Assembly: GCA_025359105.1 (NCBI GenBank) | Contig: JANYHK010000041.1 | Coordinates: forward strand, 159,821 to 223,820 | DNA: 64,000 nucleotides | Direction: 5' to 3' | From: Myxococcales bacterium | GTDB taxonomy: Bacteria > Myxococcota_A > Polyangia > Polyangiales > Polyangiaceae | Shown: positions 1 through 8,561 of the stretch, piece by piece | Layout of the letters: the number at the start of each line of letters is the position of its first letter | Numbering within the stretch: position 1 is the stretch's first letter | Position numbers and translations under genes: made by a program | The notes under the pieces: model-generated | Told to the model about the DNA's origin: nothing | Databases searched by the model: none | What the model saw: only the letters and a program-made list of their open reading frames with translations

Positions 1-48
1 GCTCGCTGCTGGCAATGCGGCCGCCGAACGGCTAGAAGCCCCCTCGCC

Positions 49-336
49 ATGACCGACCGAATCGTCCACTGCAAGAAGCTCGGAAAAGACCTGCCGGGGC
101 TCGCGCGCCCGCCGTACAAAAACGAGCTGGGCCAGCGCGTCTTCGCCGAGGTTTCGAAGGAGGCCTGGGACATGTGGCTCAAGGACTCGGTGAAGTTCAT
201 CAACACGTACCGCCTCGACCTCGCCTCGCCCGAGGGGCAGAAGTTCATGTTCAAGCAGTGCGGGATCTACTTCGGCTTCGAGGACGGGGAGATGGCGCAG
301 ACGGCCTTCGTCCCGGCGGGCGAGGAGAAGAAGTAG
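49..336 (+). CDS. yggX: Fe(2+)-trafficking / oxidative damage protection protein YggX
   Basis: A 95-aa protein of the YggX family, whose members are about 90 aa. The family is linked to iron trafficking and protection of Fe-S clusters from oxidation in the cytoplasm. The N-terminus carries the conserved cysteine (Cys8, in RIVHCKKL). The central stretch EVSKEAWDMWLKDSVKFIN matches the family signature around the EISKEAW motif. The stop lies 2 bp before the next start, so the gene is probably co-transcribed with the Fe-S flavoprotein downstream, which fits a role in Fe-S maintenance. Only 48 bases of upstream sequence are visible and no clear promoter was recognised there. Confidence 0.93.
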   Translation: MTDRIVHCKKLGKDLPGLARPPYKNELGQRVFAEVSKEAWDMWLKDSVKFINTYRLDLASPEGQKFMFKQCGIYFGFEDGEMAQTAFVPAGEEKK

Positions 337-338
337 GC

Positions 339-3300
339 ATGTCCGAGGCCGTATCCGGGGGAGTCGAGCCGCCGATCTCTGGTCCACCGCGGGCCGTTCC
401 GCCTCCGCCGGATGGTACGTCGCGCGAGATGGCGCTGGGCATCGCGCCCTACACGTTCGCCGATCTCTTCGATCCGGCGAAGCTCGCCGCGCTCCACGCC
501 GACTTCGAGCGCTGGTTCCTGGAGGTCGCCCCGGAGGCCCACGCCCGCTTCGCCGCGTACGCGAAGTGCAAGGGGCAGGGGATGACGCCGGAGTCCGTGA
601 GCGAGGCGCTGCTCGCCGCCGCGCCCTTCGTCAGCCAGTTCACCGGGCGGCTCTTCGGCGTCGAGAAGGAGCTCGCCGCCTTGCGCGTCGGCGTCCTCGA
701 TCGCGAGCCGCTCTGGCGTTTCAAGCGCGACTTCGCGAAGAAGCGCGTGCTGCGCGACGGCGCAGGCAAGGCGTGGACGACGGCCGGGCGCTCGCCGGAG
801 GCCGCGAAGGTGGCGGCGCTCGCTGCGCTCTCCGCCGTGCTCCCGGCCGACCATGACGCCCACCTCGACGAGGAGCTCTTCGTCGCCCGCGCGACCCTCC
901 TCTTGTTCGAGGTGGACGAGACCGCCCGCAAGGCCGCCAAGGCCGGCGGCGCGCATTGGACGGACGCTCTTCGCACGCGCGTTGCCACGGTCCGCGCGGC
1001 CCTCGCGCGCGATCCCGCGTCCGCCGCCGCGATCGCGCCGGCATCCGGCGAGGCCCCGACCGACGCCGACAACGCCAAGGTCATAGCCTTCGCGCTCGAC
1101 GCCGTCGAGTCGTGGCTCGCCGGGCGCTACGCCGACCACCACGATCCCATTCGCCGCTGGCCGAGCCTCCGCCAGCCCAAGAACCTCGACTACGCGAACC
1201 TGGTCGAGCTCCGCCGCCCCGATCCGCAGATGCCCGAGCTCTTCGTCGGCCCCGACCACGAGCGCCGCGAGCGCGAGGGCTTCCGCCTGACCGACCGCCG
1301 TGGCGACGCGCGCACCGTCGAGCAGGAGATCGACTACTGCCTCTACTGCCACAACCGCGACAAGGACTCGTGCAGCAAGGGGCTCTTCGAGGGGAAGACC
1401 AAGGAGCTGAAGAAAAACCCCATCGGCGTCGCGCTCGCGGGCTGTCCGCTCGAGGAGAAGATCAGCGAGATGCACACGATGCGGCGCGACGGCGACTCGC
1501 TCGCGGCGCTCTCGCTCGTGCTCGTCGACAACCCGATGTGCCCCGGCACCGGCCACCGCATCTGCAACGACTGCATGAAGGCCTGCATCTTCCAGAAGCA
1601 GGAGCCGGTCAACATCCCGCAGATCGAGACGCGCGTGCTGACCGAGATCCTCGATGTGCCATGGGGCCTGGAGATCTTCGGCTTTCTCACCCGCTGGAAC
1701 CCGCTCAACGTCGCGCGCCCCTTCATGAAGCCGTATAGCGGGCGCAACGTGCTCGTCGTCGGCCTCGGGCCCGCCGGCTACACGCTCGCGCACCACCTCG
1801 CGTGCGAGGGCTTCGCCGTCGTCGCCGTCGACGGCCTCAAGGTCGAGCCGCTCCCCGAGCCCTTGACCGGCCACCCCACCCAGACCGGCTGGGTGCCGCC
1901 CGCCCCCATTCGTGACTTTCATGCGCTCTACACGGAGCTGGACGAACGCATCCTCCTCGGCTTCGGCGGCGTCAGCGAGTACGGCATCACCGTTCGCTGG
2001 GACAAGAACTTCCTCACCGTCACGTACGTCACCCTCGCGCGCAACCGCAACCTGCGCATCTTCGGCGGCATCCGCTTCGGCGGCACCCTCACGATCGAGG
2101 ACGCGTGGGCCCTCGGCTTCGATCACGTCGCGATCAGCGCGGGCGCCGGGCGCCCCACGGTCATCGACATGAAGAACAACCTGACGCGCGGCATCCGCAA
2201 GGCGTCGGACTTCCTCATGGGCCTGCAGCTCACGGGCGCCTACAAAAAGAGCTCGATCGCGAATTTGCAAATCGACTTGCCGGCGATCGTCATCGGCGGC
2301 GGCCTCACCGCGATCGACACGGCGACGGAGCTCCTCGCCTACTACGTCGTCCAGATCGAGAAGGAGGCCGAGCGCTACCACACGCTCTGCCGCGAGAAGG
2401 GCGCCGAGAAGATCCGCGCCCTCTTCGACGACGAGGAGTGGCAGACGCTGCAGGTTCACCTCGGTCACGCGGCGGAGCTCGCCCTCGAGCGCGCACGCGC
2501 CAAGGCCGAGTCGCGCGAGGCGCACGTGCAGCAGCTCCTCGCCAAATGGGGCGGCGTCACGCTCGTATACAGGAAGGCGCTCGGCGACTCGCCGGCGTAC
2601 CGCCTGAACCACGAGGAGGTCGCCAAGAGCCTCGAGGAAGGCGTCCGCTACGTCGAGCACATGTCGCCGCTCGAAGCAGTGCTCGACGCCACCGGGCACG
2701 TCGCAGCGGTGAAGTTCGCGCGCAAGGACGGCGAGATCACCCTGCCCGCACGCACCGTCTGCGTCGCCGCCGGCACCAGCCCCAACGTCACCTACGAGAG
2801 GGAATACGAGGGGACGTTCAAGCTCGACGCCAAGAAGCAGTACTTCCTCGCGCACACGGCGCGCCGCGAGAACGGCAAGCTGGTCGTCGCCCAGGCGACG
2901 AGCAAGGCGGGCGCCTTCTTCACGAGCTACGACAAGGGCGGCCGCGCCGTCTCCTTCTACGGCGACAACCACCCGCACTACGCGGGCAGCGTCGTCCGTG
3001 CCATGGCGAGCGCGAAGGACGGCTACCCCCATGTCTCCGCCCTGTTCGAGGAGACGACCTCGCTCGATCCCGCAGGTCAGCCGCTCCGTGACGGCAAGCT
3101 GCGCGCGCTCTACGCACGCCTCGACGAGGAGATGGTCGCGCGCGTCGTGAAGGTGAACCGTCTCACCGAGACGATCGTCGAGGTCGTCGTCCATGCGCCG
3201 ATGGCCGCGCGCAAATTCAAGCCGGGGCAGTTCTATCGCCTGCAGAATTTCGAGTCGTACGCGCCCATCGTCGACGGCACGCGGCTCGCGATGGAGGGCC

Positions 3301-4106
3301 TCGCGCTCACCGGCGCGTGGATCGACGAGGAGAAGGGCCTCCTCGGCACCATCGTCCTCGAGATGGGCGGCTCCTCACGCCTCTGCGCCGCGCTCGCCCC
3401 CGGCGAGCCGATCGTGCTGATGGGCCCGACCGGCACGCCGACGGAGATCATCAACGAGACGGTCCTCCTGTGCGGCGGAGGCCTCGGCAACGCCGTCCTC
3501 TTCTCGATCGCACGCGCGTTCAAGGTCCTCGGCGCGCGGGTGCTCTACTTCGCCGGCTACAAGCGCGGCGAGGACCTCTTCAAACAGGACGACATCGAGG
3601 CCTTCACCGATCAGGTCATCTGGTGCACCGACAGCGGCAAGGAGGTCGCGGCGCGCCGCCCCCAGGACGTGCACTTTCGCGGCAACATCGTCCAGGCGAT
3701 GCTCGCGTACGGCAAGGGCGAGATCGGCAACCAGCAGGTCCCCCTGTCCGAGGTCGCGCGCATCATCGCCATCGGCTCCGACCGCATGATGGCGGCCGTC
3801 CAGCAGGCACGGCAGACCGTGCTTAAGCCGATCCTCTCTCCGCGCCACCTCGGCATCGCCAGCATCAACTCGCCGATGCAGTGCATGATGAAGGAGGTCT
3901 GCGCGCAGTGCCTCCAGAAGCACAGGGATCCGGAGACGGGTCGCGAGTACCTCGTCTTCAGCTGCTACAACCAGGACCAGGCGCTCGAGCGCGTGGACTT
4001 CCATCACCTGCGCGAGCGCCTGCGGGCGAACTCGATGCAGGAGAAGCTCTCGAACGCGTGGCTCGAGCACATCCTCGCGACGCGACCGGATCTTCTGCGG
4101 GTCTGA
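339..4106 (+). CDS. Fused GltD-like / PyrK-like Fe-S flavoprotein (Nfn-like oxidoreductase)
   Basis: A 1,255-aa cytoplasmic redox enzyme. After a helical N-terminus, residues about 330-420 hold a GltD/NfnL-type double [4Fe-4S] cysteine set (C334, C337, C345, C369, C401, C409, C412, C416). A two-nucleotide-fold flavoprotein module follows, with VVGLGPAGY near 473 and VIGGGLTAIDT near 650. The C-terminal third resembles the PyrK/NfnS ferredoxin reductase: FKPGQFYRLQ near 962, an LLCGGGLGNAVL nucleotide loop near 1043, and four cysteines C1182, C1188, C1191 and C1209 like the PyrK [2Fe-2S] site. The same two modules form separate subunits in the bifurcating transhydrogenase NfnSL. Activity here is inferred; the substrate is not readable from sequence. 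Start ATG at 339 follows yggX by 2 bp; a longer in-frame extension runs back over yggX and was rejected. Confidence 0.8.
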   Translation: MSEAVSGGVEPPISGPPRAVPPPPDGTSREMALGIAPYTFADLFDPAKLAALHADFERWFLEVAPEAHARFAAYAKCKGQGMTPESVSEALLAAAPFVSQFTGRLFGVEKELAALRVGVLDREPLWRFKRDFAKKRVLRDGAGKAWTTAGRSPEAAKVAALAALSAVLPADHDAHLDEELFVARATLLLFEVDETARKAAKAGGAHWTDALRTRVATVRAALARDPASAAAIAPASGEAPTDADNAKVIAFALDAVESWLAGRYADHHDPIRRWPSLRQPKNLDYANLVELRRPDPQMPELFVGPDHERREREGFRLTDRRGDARTVEQEIDYCLYCHNRDKDSCSKGLFEGKTKELKKNPIGVALAGCPLEEKISEMHTMRRDGDSLAALSLVLVDNPMCPGTGHRICNDCMKACIFQKQEPVNIPQIETRVLTEILDVPWGLEIFGFLTRWNPLNVARPFMKPYSGRNVLVVGLGPAGYTLAHHLACEGFAVVAVDGLKVEPLPEPLTGHPTQTGWVPPAPIRDFHALYTELDERILLGFGGVSEYGITVRWDKNFLTVTYVTLARNRNLRIFGGIRFGGTLTIEDAWALGFDHVAISAGAGRPTVIDMKNNLTRGIRKASDFLMGLQLTGAYKKSSIANLQIDLPAIVIGGGLTAIDTATELLAYYVVQIEKEAERYHTLCREKGAEKIRALFDDEEWQTLQVHLGHAAELALERARAKAESREAHVQQLLAKWGGVTLVYRKALGDSPAYRLNHEEVAKSLEEGVRYVEHMSPLEAVLDATGHVAAVKFARKDGEITLPARTVCVAAGTSPNVTYEREYEGTFKLDAKKQYFLAHTARRENGKLVVAQATSKAGAFFTSYDKGGRAVSFYGDNHPHYAGSVVRAMASAKDGYPHVSALFEETTSLDPAGQPLRDGKLRALYARLDEEMVARVVKVNRLTETIVEVVVHAPMAARKFKPGQFYRLQNFESYAPIVDGTRLAMEGLALTGAWIDEEKGLLGTIVLEMGGSSRLCAALAPGEPIVLMGPTGTPTEIINETVLLCGGGLGNAVLFSIARAFKVLGARVLYFAGYKRGEDLFKQDDIEAFTDQVIWCTDSGKEVAARRPQDVHFRGNIVQAMLAYGKGEIGNQQVPLSEVARIIAIGSDRMMAAVQQARQTVLKPILSPRHLGIASINSPMQCMMKEVCAQCLQKHRDPETGREYLVFSCYNQDQALERVDFHHLRERLRANSMQEKLSNAWLEHILATRPDLLRV

Positions 4107-4118
4107 GACCCGCAGAAG
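4092..4118 (+). terminator. Intrinsic terminator with the stop codon as its loop
   Basis: A perfect 12-bp stem (4092-4103 pairing with 4107-4118) whose three-base loop is the TGA stop codon of the upstream flavoprotein gene. GTTTTGTTT follows directly, so this looks like a strong rho-independent terminator for the yggX operon. Confidence 0.8.
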
Positions 4119-4143
4119 GTTTTGTTTGGTGGGTCTACGACCC

Positions 4144-4165
4144 CTCAAAACCTTGCGGTTTTGAG
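4144..4165. terminator. Second hairpin behind the flavoprotein operon
   Basis: A 9-bp perfect stem, CTCAAAACC with GGTTTTGAG, around the loop TTGC. It lies between two convergent genes. The A-run on one arm gives a short U-tract in one orientation, so it may act as a backup or as the terminator for the minus-strand VWA lipoprotein. Confidence 0.5.
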
Positions 4166-4250
4166 CCTCCCCGCGTCGCCTGCGGCGAAGTCGCGCTCTG
4201 CGCGACGGCGGACCCGGAGCACCTGGCGGGCGGACTTCACCTTGGGCGAG

Positions 4251-5387
4251 CTACTTGGTGACGCCGCCTTGGGTCTTGCAGCCGAAGACGACGTCGACCT
4301 TCGCGCCCTGGGCGCCGGTGGCCTTCAGCGTGGCGCAGATGCCCGGGCACATCTGAACGAGCGTCGGGGTCGCCGGGTTGTCGTAGTGCCAGCCGTTCGG
4401 ATCGCTGCAGTCCTTGCTGTAGGTGAGCGTCTGCGATTTGCCGCCCGGCGGCGTGTAGTTCACGTTGACGGAGTTGATGTCGAGCGTCTGGCCGTTCGGC
4501 GGCGCGGGTAGCGTGTAGTCGCAGCCGAGCGACGACGTGCGCACCTGGCCGATCGCCTTCGCGAGATCGGCGGTCGTCTGGGCCGGGTTGTTCGTGGCGA
4601 CCATGATCGCCTGACTGGTCCCGCCGCCCACGGCGATGGCGTTGAGGTTTTGCGCGTCGGGTCCGACGCCGATGACGTACGTAGGGATCGACGCGGCCAC
4701 GGCCTTCGCCGCTGCGGCGACCTCGGCGGCGGCGCCGGCGACGTCCTTCGGGTTCTGCGCGCAGTCGTTGGGATCGCCGTCGGTCACCAGGACGATGACG
4801 ACCTTCTCGCCGGGCTTCAGCGTCTTCTGTATCTGCTGCGCGTACAGGATGGCGCCGCCCTCCGCGGCGATCGTCGGGGTGCCGCCGCCGGGGTTGTTCT
4901 TCGCGATGATGCTCTGGAACGTGGGGCCGGCGGGGAGGGCGGTCATCGGCACCGCAGGCGTGGCGTAGACCGCTGTATTGCACTTGTCCGACTGGCCGAA
5001 GAACTGGATCGACGCGTGAAGGCCCGTCGAGGTCGTGCTCCCGAAGAAGTTGTCGAGGGCGGCCGTCGCCGACGTCCATTTGGAGTTCTGATCCATGCTC
5101 CCGGACTTATCGACCATGAAGACGAGGTAGACCGGCAGCCCGTTGGCTCCGGCGCTCGACGTGGCACACGCCGATCCGGGCGTCACGCCCCCGGGGTTGC
5201 CGCTCGAGCCGCTCGAGCCGAACGCGCCGCCGCTCGACCCGTTCTGCCCGCCGTCGCCGAGCAGCCCACCGTTGGGATCCCCGAACGTCGAATCTCCTGC
5301 GGAGCTGCCGCAACCGGAGCTCCCGCAAGCCATCGTGACGAGCCCTACGGCACCTGCGGCGAGAGCGAACGGCCTTAGGATCGACAT
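4251..5387 (-). CDS. VWA-domain lipoprotein, copy 1
   Basis: A 378-aa secreted lipoprotein. The start at 5387 gives a signal peptide (SILRPFALAAGAVGLV) with lipobox VTMAC, and an AGGAGG ribosome site lies 7 bp upstream; upstream in-frame ATGs lack both. A Gly/Ser-rich linker leads to a von Willebrand A domain with the MIDAS start MVDKSGSMDQNSK (DxSxS), and TDGDPNDC fits the later Asp of the metal site. The C-terminal third carries paired cysteines that may form disulfides. A close paralogue lies directly upstream on the same strand. VWA lipoproteins of this kind usually bind proteins or surfaces through a metal ion; the ligand is unknown. Confidence 0.85.
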   Translation of the reverse strand: MSILRPFALAAGAVGLVTMACGSSGCGSSAGDSTFGDPNGGLLGDGGQNGSSGGAFGSSGSSGNPGGVTPGSACATSSAGANGLPVYLVFMVDKSGSMDQNSKWTSATAALDNFFGSTTSTGLHASIQFFGQSDKCNTAVYATPAVPMTALPAGPTFQSIIAKNNPGGGTPTIAAEGGAILYAQQIQKTLKPGEKVVIVLVTDGDPNDCAQNPKDVAGAAAEVAAAAKAVAASIPTYVIGVGPDAQNLNAIAVGGGTSQAIMVATNNPAQTTADLAKAIGQVRTSSLGCDYTLPAPPNGQTLDINSVNVNYTPPGGKSQTLTYSKDCSDPNGWHYDNPATPTLVQMCPGICATLKATGAQGAKVDVVFGCKTQGGVTK

Positions 5388-5584
5388 GGAGAAACCTCCT
5401 AGGAGACAGGGAAGATCCTCCAGTACTGCAACCATCGTTCCCGAAGGTGGCGACTTTCCGCCAGGCACGAAACTTCCGCGCATCGCGTGGATCGCGTCGC
5501 TGGCGACCCCCACCCGAGGTCCGTTTAGCTGGGCAGCCCGCTATCCATGTGATGCCGGCCGGTCTCAGGGGCCTTGTGGCACCG

Positions 5585-6778
5585 TCAGCGCGTCACGCCT
5601 CCTTGTGTCGCACATCCTAGGACGACGTCCACACGCCCGCCGGCGGCCTTCAAACCGTCGCAGCTCGCGCCGCACATCGAGATCTTCGTAGGCGGGGCCG
5701 GATCGTCGTAGTGCCAGCCCTGGCCATTGCCCGAGCAGTCCTTGTTGTACGAGAGCGTCTGCGGGGCGCCGCCGCCACCGGGCGTGTAGACGACGTTGAC
5801 CTTGTTCGGATCGAGCGATTGGCCTGGCGGCGCCGCGGGGAGCTTGTACTCGCACGTCAACGCTGCCGCGCGGATCTGCGAGACGGCCTTGATGAAGTCG
5901 GTCGTGATCTGGTTCGGGTTGGACGTGTTGACGAGGATCGCGCTGCCGGTGCCGCCGCCCTTGGCGATGGTGTTCAGGTTGGAGAGGCTGCTGCCGACGC
6001 CCACGACGTACGTGGGGATCTGCTTGGCGATCTTCGCCGCCTCCGCGCCGACGCTCTGCGCCGACGAGTTGCAGTCGTTCGGATCGCCGTCGGTGACGAG
6101 CACGACGGCGACCTTTTCGCCGCCCGTGAAGCCGGCCTGCAGCTGCTTGGCGTAGTCGATCGCTCCGGACAGGGCGGGCAGCGTCGGCGTGCCGTAGTTC
6201 GGATTGGGGCCGTTTTGCGCGAGCGCGTTCCGGAAGCTGCCGCTCGGATCGGGCAGCGCCGTCGCGGCGACGAGAGGCGCCTTGTACGTCGCCGACGAGC
6301 ACTCGCCGTTGTCGTACGGGAAGACCTGCATCGACGCGAAGAGCCCCTTGCTCTGCGCGTCGCCGAAGAACGAATCCAGACCGGCGACGCACGCGTCCCA
6401 TTTGTTGTTGGGCGACGGGTTGAACTTCATGCTGCCGGAGCGGTCGAACATGAAGACGAGGTAGACCGGCACCTGCTGTGCCTCGGCGGTCGTCGTCGCG
6501 CACGCGGCCGCGTCGAAGTTGCCACCGCCGCCGCTGCCGCCGTCGCTGCCGCCGAGCGTCGGACCGTTGCCACCCGCTCCGCCGCTGGAGCCCGGATCCT
6601 TGCCGCTGCTGCCGCCGGTGCTGGGGCTCACATCGGTGAAGCCGTTGCCGTGGCCTTCGCTGCTGCACGCGGTCGCAGAAAGGGCGGTGGCCGTGAGAAG
6701 GAGGCCGAACGAGGCGAGGCGGGTCGGAAGGGTCACAGGTGGGGGTCCCAGGGGTTGGTTCGAGCGGGTGGAGTGCAT
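5585..6778 (-). CDS. VWA-domain lipoprotein, copy 2
   Basis: A 397-aa paralogue of the next gene downstream. The chosen start at 6778 gives a signal peptide ending in lipobox TATAC, followed by a Gly/Ser-rich spacer and a VWA domain with MIDAS start MFDRSGSMKFN and TDGDPNDC. The C-terminus CATQGGVTR nearly repeats the CKTQGGVTK end of copy 1, so the pair arose by tandem duplication. In-frame ATGs further upstream would overlap the divergent acyltransferase gene and lose the signal peptide. The 197-bp gap to copy 1 is long enough for a separate promoter, so the two may not be one operon. Confidence 0.83.
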   Translation of the reverse strand: MHSTRSNQPLGPPPVTLPTRLASFGLLLTATALSATACSSEGHGNGFTDVSPSTGGSSGKDPGSSGGAGGNGPTLGGSDGGSGGGGNFDAAACATTTAEAQQVPVYLVFMFDRSGSMKFNPSPNNKWDACVAGLDSFFGDAQSKGLFASMQVFPYDNGECSSATYKAPLVAATALPDPSGSFRNALAQNGPNPNYGTPTLPALSGAIDYAKQLQAGFTGGEKVAVVLVTDGDPNDCNSSAQSVGAEAAKIAKQIPTYVVGVGSSLSNLNTIAKGGGTGSAILVNTSNPNQITTDFIKAVSQIRAAALTCEYKLPAAPPGQSLDPNKVNVVYTPGGGGAPQTLSYNKDCSGNGQGWHYDDPAPPTKISMCGASCDGLKAAGGRVDVVLGCATQGGVTR

Positions 6779-6859
6779 AGGGTGCAATGTGTGTTCCCGT
6801 GACGGTGCAAAGCTACACCCCTGAAAATTCCAGGTGATCCGCGCGCGGTCCGGGGGTAG

Positions 6860-7762
6860 GTGGGGAGCGACGTGCCCGCTCGCGATGGATCCGACGCATC
6901 CCAGCTTCGACATGACGGAGCGTTCTTGCGGCGCCTCGCGCGGCTCGGTGCGTCGCGCGGTCCAGGCTGGTTGTTGCGCTACTCGCCTGCGTTCTTCGGG
7001 CTCGCGGCGGCGGCTCTTCTCCCGTCGGCGCGGCACGCGATCCGGAACAACCTCGTCCGAGCGCGGGGTCCCGCGACGCCGCTGCGCGATGCCGTCGACA
7101 CCGGACGCACGTTCGTGACGTACGCGGGCTGCCTGGCCGAAGGGTTGGCAAGCGGCTCGCCGAATTTCTCGCTGCCGGTGGCGACGGTGCACGGCGATCT
7201 CCACATCCGCCAGGCGCTCGCCGAAAACAGAGGCGTCGTCTTCGCGACGGCGCACACGGCGGGCTGGGAGATCGTCGGCCCGCTGCTCGGGCGTGACCAC
7301 CAGCTCCGTGTGATGATGGCGATGTACGAGGAGCGTGATCGCGCCGCGGCGCGCATCCAGGACGGGGCGCGCGCGGCGGGGGGCCTTCGAATCGTCCACG
7401 TCGGGGTCGATCCGCTCGCGTCGCTCGCGCTCCTGCGCCACGTGCGCGGCGGCGGCGCGGCGGCGCTACAGATCGACCGCGTCGCCCCCGGCCAGCGAAC
7501 GCGCGACGTGCGCCTGTTCGACGCGCCGGGGCTCGTCCCCGAAGGGCCGCTGCGCCTGGCGGAGGTCACGGGGGCGCCGCTCCTGCCCGTCTTCTGCGCA
7601 CGCCTCGGGTTTCGACGGTACGTCATCGAAATCGCCCCCCCCATCCACCTCCCGCGCCGGGCGACCGAAGCGGAGCGGACCGTCGCGGCCCAGGAGATCG
7701 CCGACGCCATGACGCGCTTTCTTCGTGCCCACCCCACCCAGTGGTTTTCGTTCCAGGAGTAA
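6860..7762 (+). CDS. LpxL/HtrB-family lysophospholipid or lipid A acyltransferase
   Basis: About 300 aa of the lysophospholipid acyltransferase superfamily, the group that includes lipid A late acyltransferases at the inner membrane. The catalytic HxxxxE motif is in TAHTAGWEIVG, with a GVDPLASLALLRHVRGG segment and QIDR further on, as in LpxL-like proteins. A hydrophobic segment (LLRYSPAFFGLAAAALLP) lies near the N-terminus. The start is a GTG with a G-rich stretch directly before it; a second GTG 12 bp downstream has better ribosome-site spacing and is equally possible. Substrate and acyl donor cannot be told from sequence. Confidence 0.75.
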   Translation: MGSDVPARDGSDASQLRHDGAFLRRLARLGASRGPGWLLRYSPAFFGLAAAALLPSARHAIRNNLVRARGPATPLRDAVDTGRTFVTYAGCLAEGLASGSPNFSLPVATVHGDLHIRQALAENRGVVFATAHTAGWEIVGPLLGRDHQLRVMMAMYEERDRAAARIQDGARAAGGLRIVHVGVDPLASLALLRHVRGGGAAALQIDRVAPGQRTRDVRLFDAPGLVPEGPLRLAEVTGAPLLPVFCARLGFRRYVIEIAPPIHLPRRATEAERTVAAQEIADAMTRFLRAHPTQWFSFQE

Positions 7763-7823
7763 GGCCCGGAGGGTTTGGGTTGTAGCGCGGCGAGACTTCT
7801 GGCAAAAGCGCGCACCCCCATCC

Positions 7824-8561
7824 ATGGCCGTCCGTTTCCACATTGGCGCGAAGCAGCTACGCGGAGAGCTCAGCGCGTACGCCAAGCGCTTCGATTTGCT
7901 CGAGGTTTCCACCGGAGCGGTGGGCGCGAAGGGCGCGGCGACGATGGCGACGCTGAGGCGCTGGCGCAAGCAGGTGCCGCCGCACTTCGAGTTCGTGGCG
8001 ATCGCCGGGCCCGCGCTCTCGAAGCTCGTCGCGGGCGACGCGTTCGAAGCGGAGCTCGCGGGCCTCCTCGCGGCCGTCGAAGCGCTGCAAGCGCGCACCA
8101 TCCTGCTGGCGACGCCGATGGAGGTCACGCCGAGCAAGGTCTGGCGCGACCGGATGAAGAAGCTCCTCGACAGGCTGCCGCGCGACGCGTCGCAGGTGGC
8201 GTGGGAGCCGCGCGGTGTGTGGGAGATCGAGGACGCCGCGGTCGCGGCAGTGAAGTGGGGCATCGTGCTCGTCGTCGATCCGACGCGCGATCCGGTGCCG
8301 GCGGGGAACGTCGCCTACGCGCGCCTGCCCGCGATGGGCGAGACGCGCTCGTACGGCGCGGCCGCGCTGGAGCGCGTGATCGTGGCCATCGGGGAGCGGC
8401 GTGACGCGTATGTCGTCCTCGAGACGACGACGGCGCTCGAGGAGTGCAAACGCCTCCGGACGATGGCGCAAGGCACGCGCAAGACGGTCAAGGTCGGCGG
8501 TAGCGCGCGGCTCATTCGTCCGCGGGGCGTCGTGCGCGTGAAGGACGACGAGCAAGAATGA
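7824..8561 (+). CDS. DUF72 (YecE-like) family protein
   Basis: A 245-aa protein of the DUF72 family, a TIM-barrel fold of unknown activity. Recognisable parts are the opening RFHIGAKQLRGELSAYAKRF and TLRRWRKQVPPHFEFVA, which correspond to the usual segment describing a barrel strand and a Trp-rich loop. It is shorter and more divergent than typical YecE. The start at 7824 was preferred to an upstream in-frame ATG that overlaps the acyltransferase gene. The last codons overlap the next gene by 4 bp (ATGA), which suggests translational coupling with the degenerate gamma-glutamyltransferase. Confidence 0.7.
   Translation: MAVRFHIGAKQLRGELSAYAKRFDLLEVSTGAVGAKGAATMATLRRWRKQVPPHFEFVAIAGPALSKLVAGDAFEAELAGLLAAVEALQARTILLATPMEVTPSKVWRDRMKKLLDRLPRDASQVAWEPRGVWEIEDAAVAAVKWGIVLVVDPTRDPVPAGNVAYARLPAMGETRSYGAAALERVIVAIGERRDAYVVLETTTALEECKRLRTMAQGTRKTVKVGGSARLIRPRGVVRVKDDEQE

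Noticed and set aside
267-3194. A 975-residue open frame on the minus strand opposite the flavoprotein gene
   Set aside because: It is rich in Arg, Ala and Glu with no domain text, as expected for the opposite strand of a high-GC gene; the plus-strand protein has all expected motifs.
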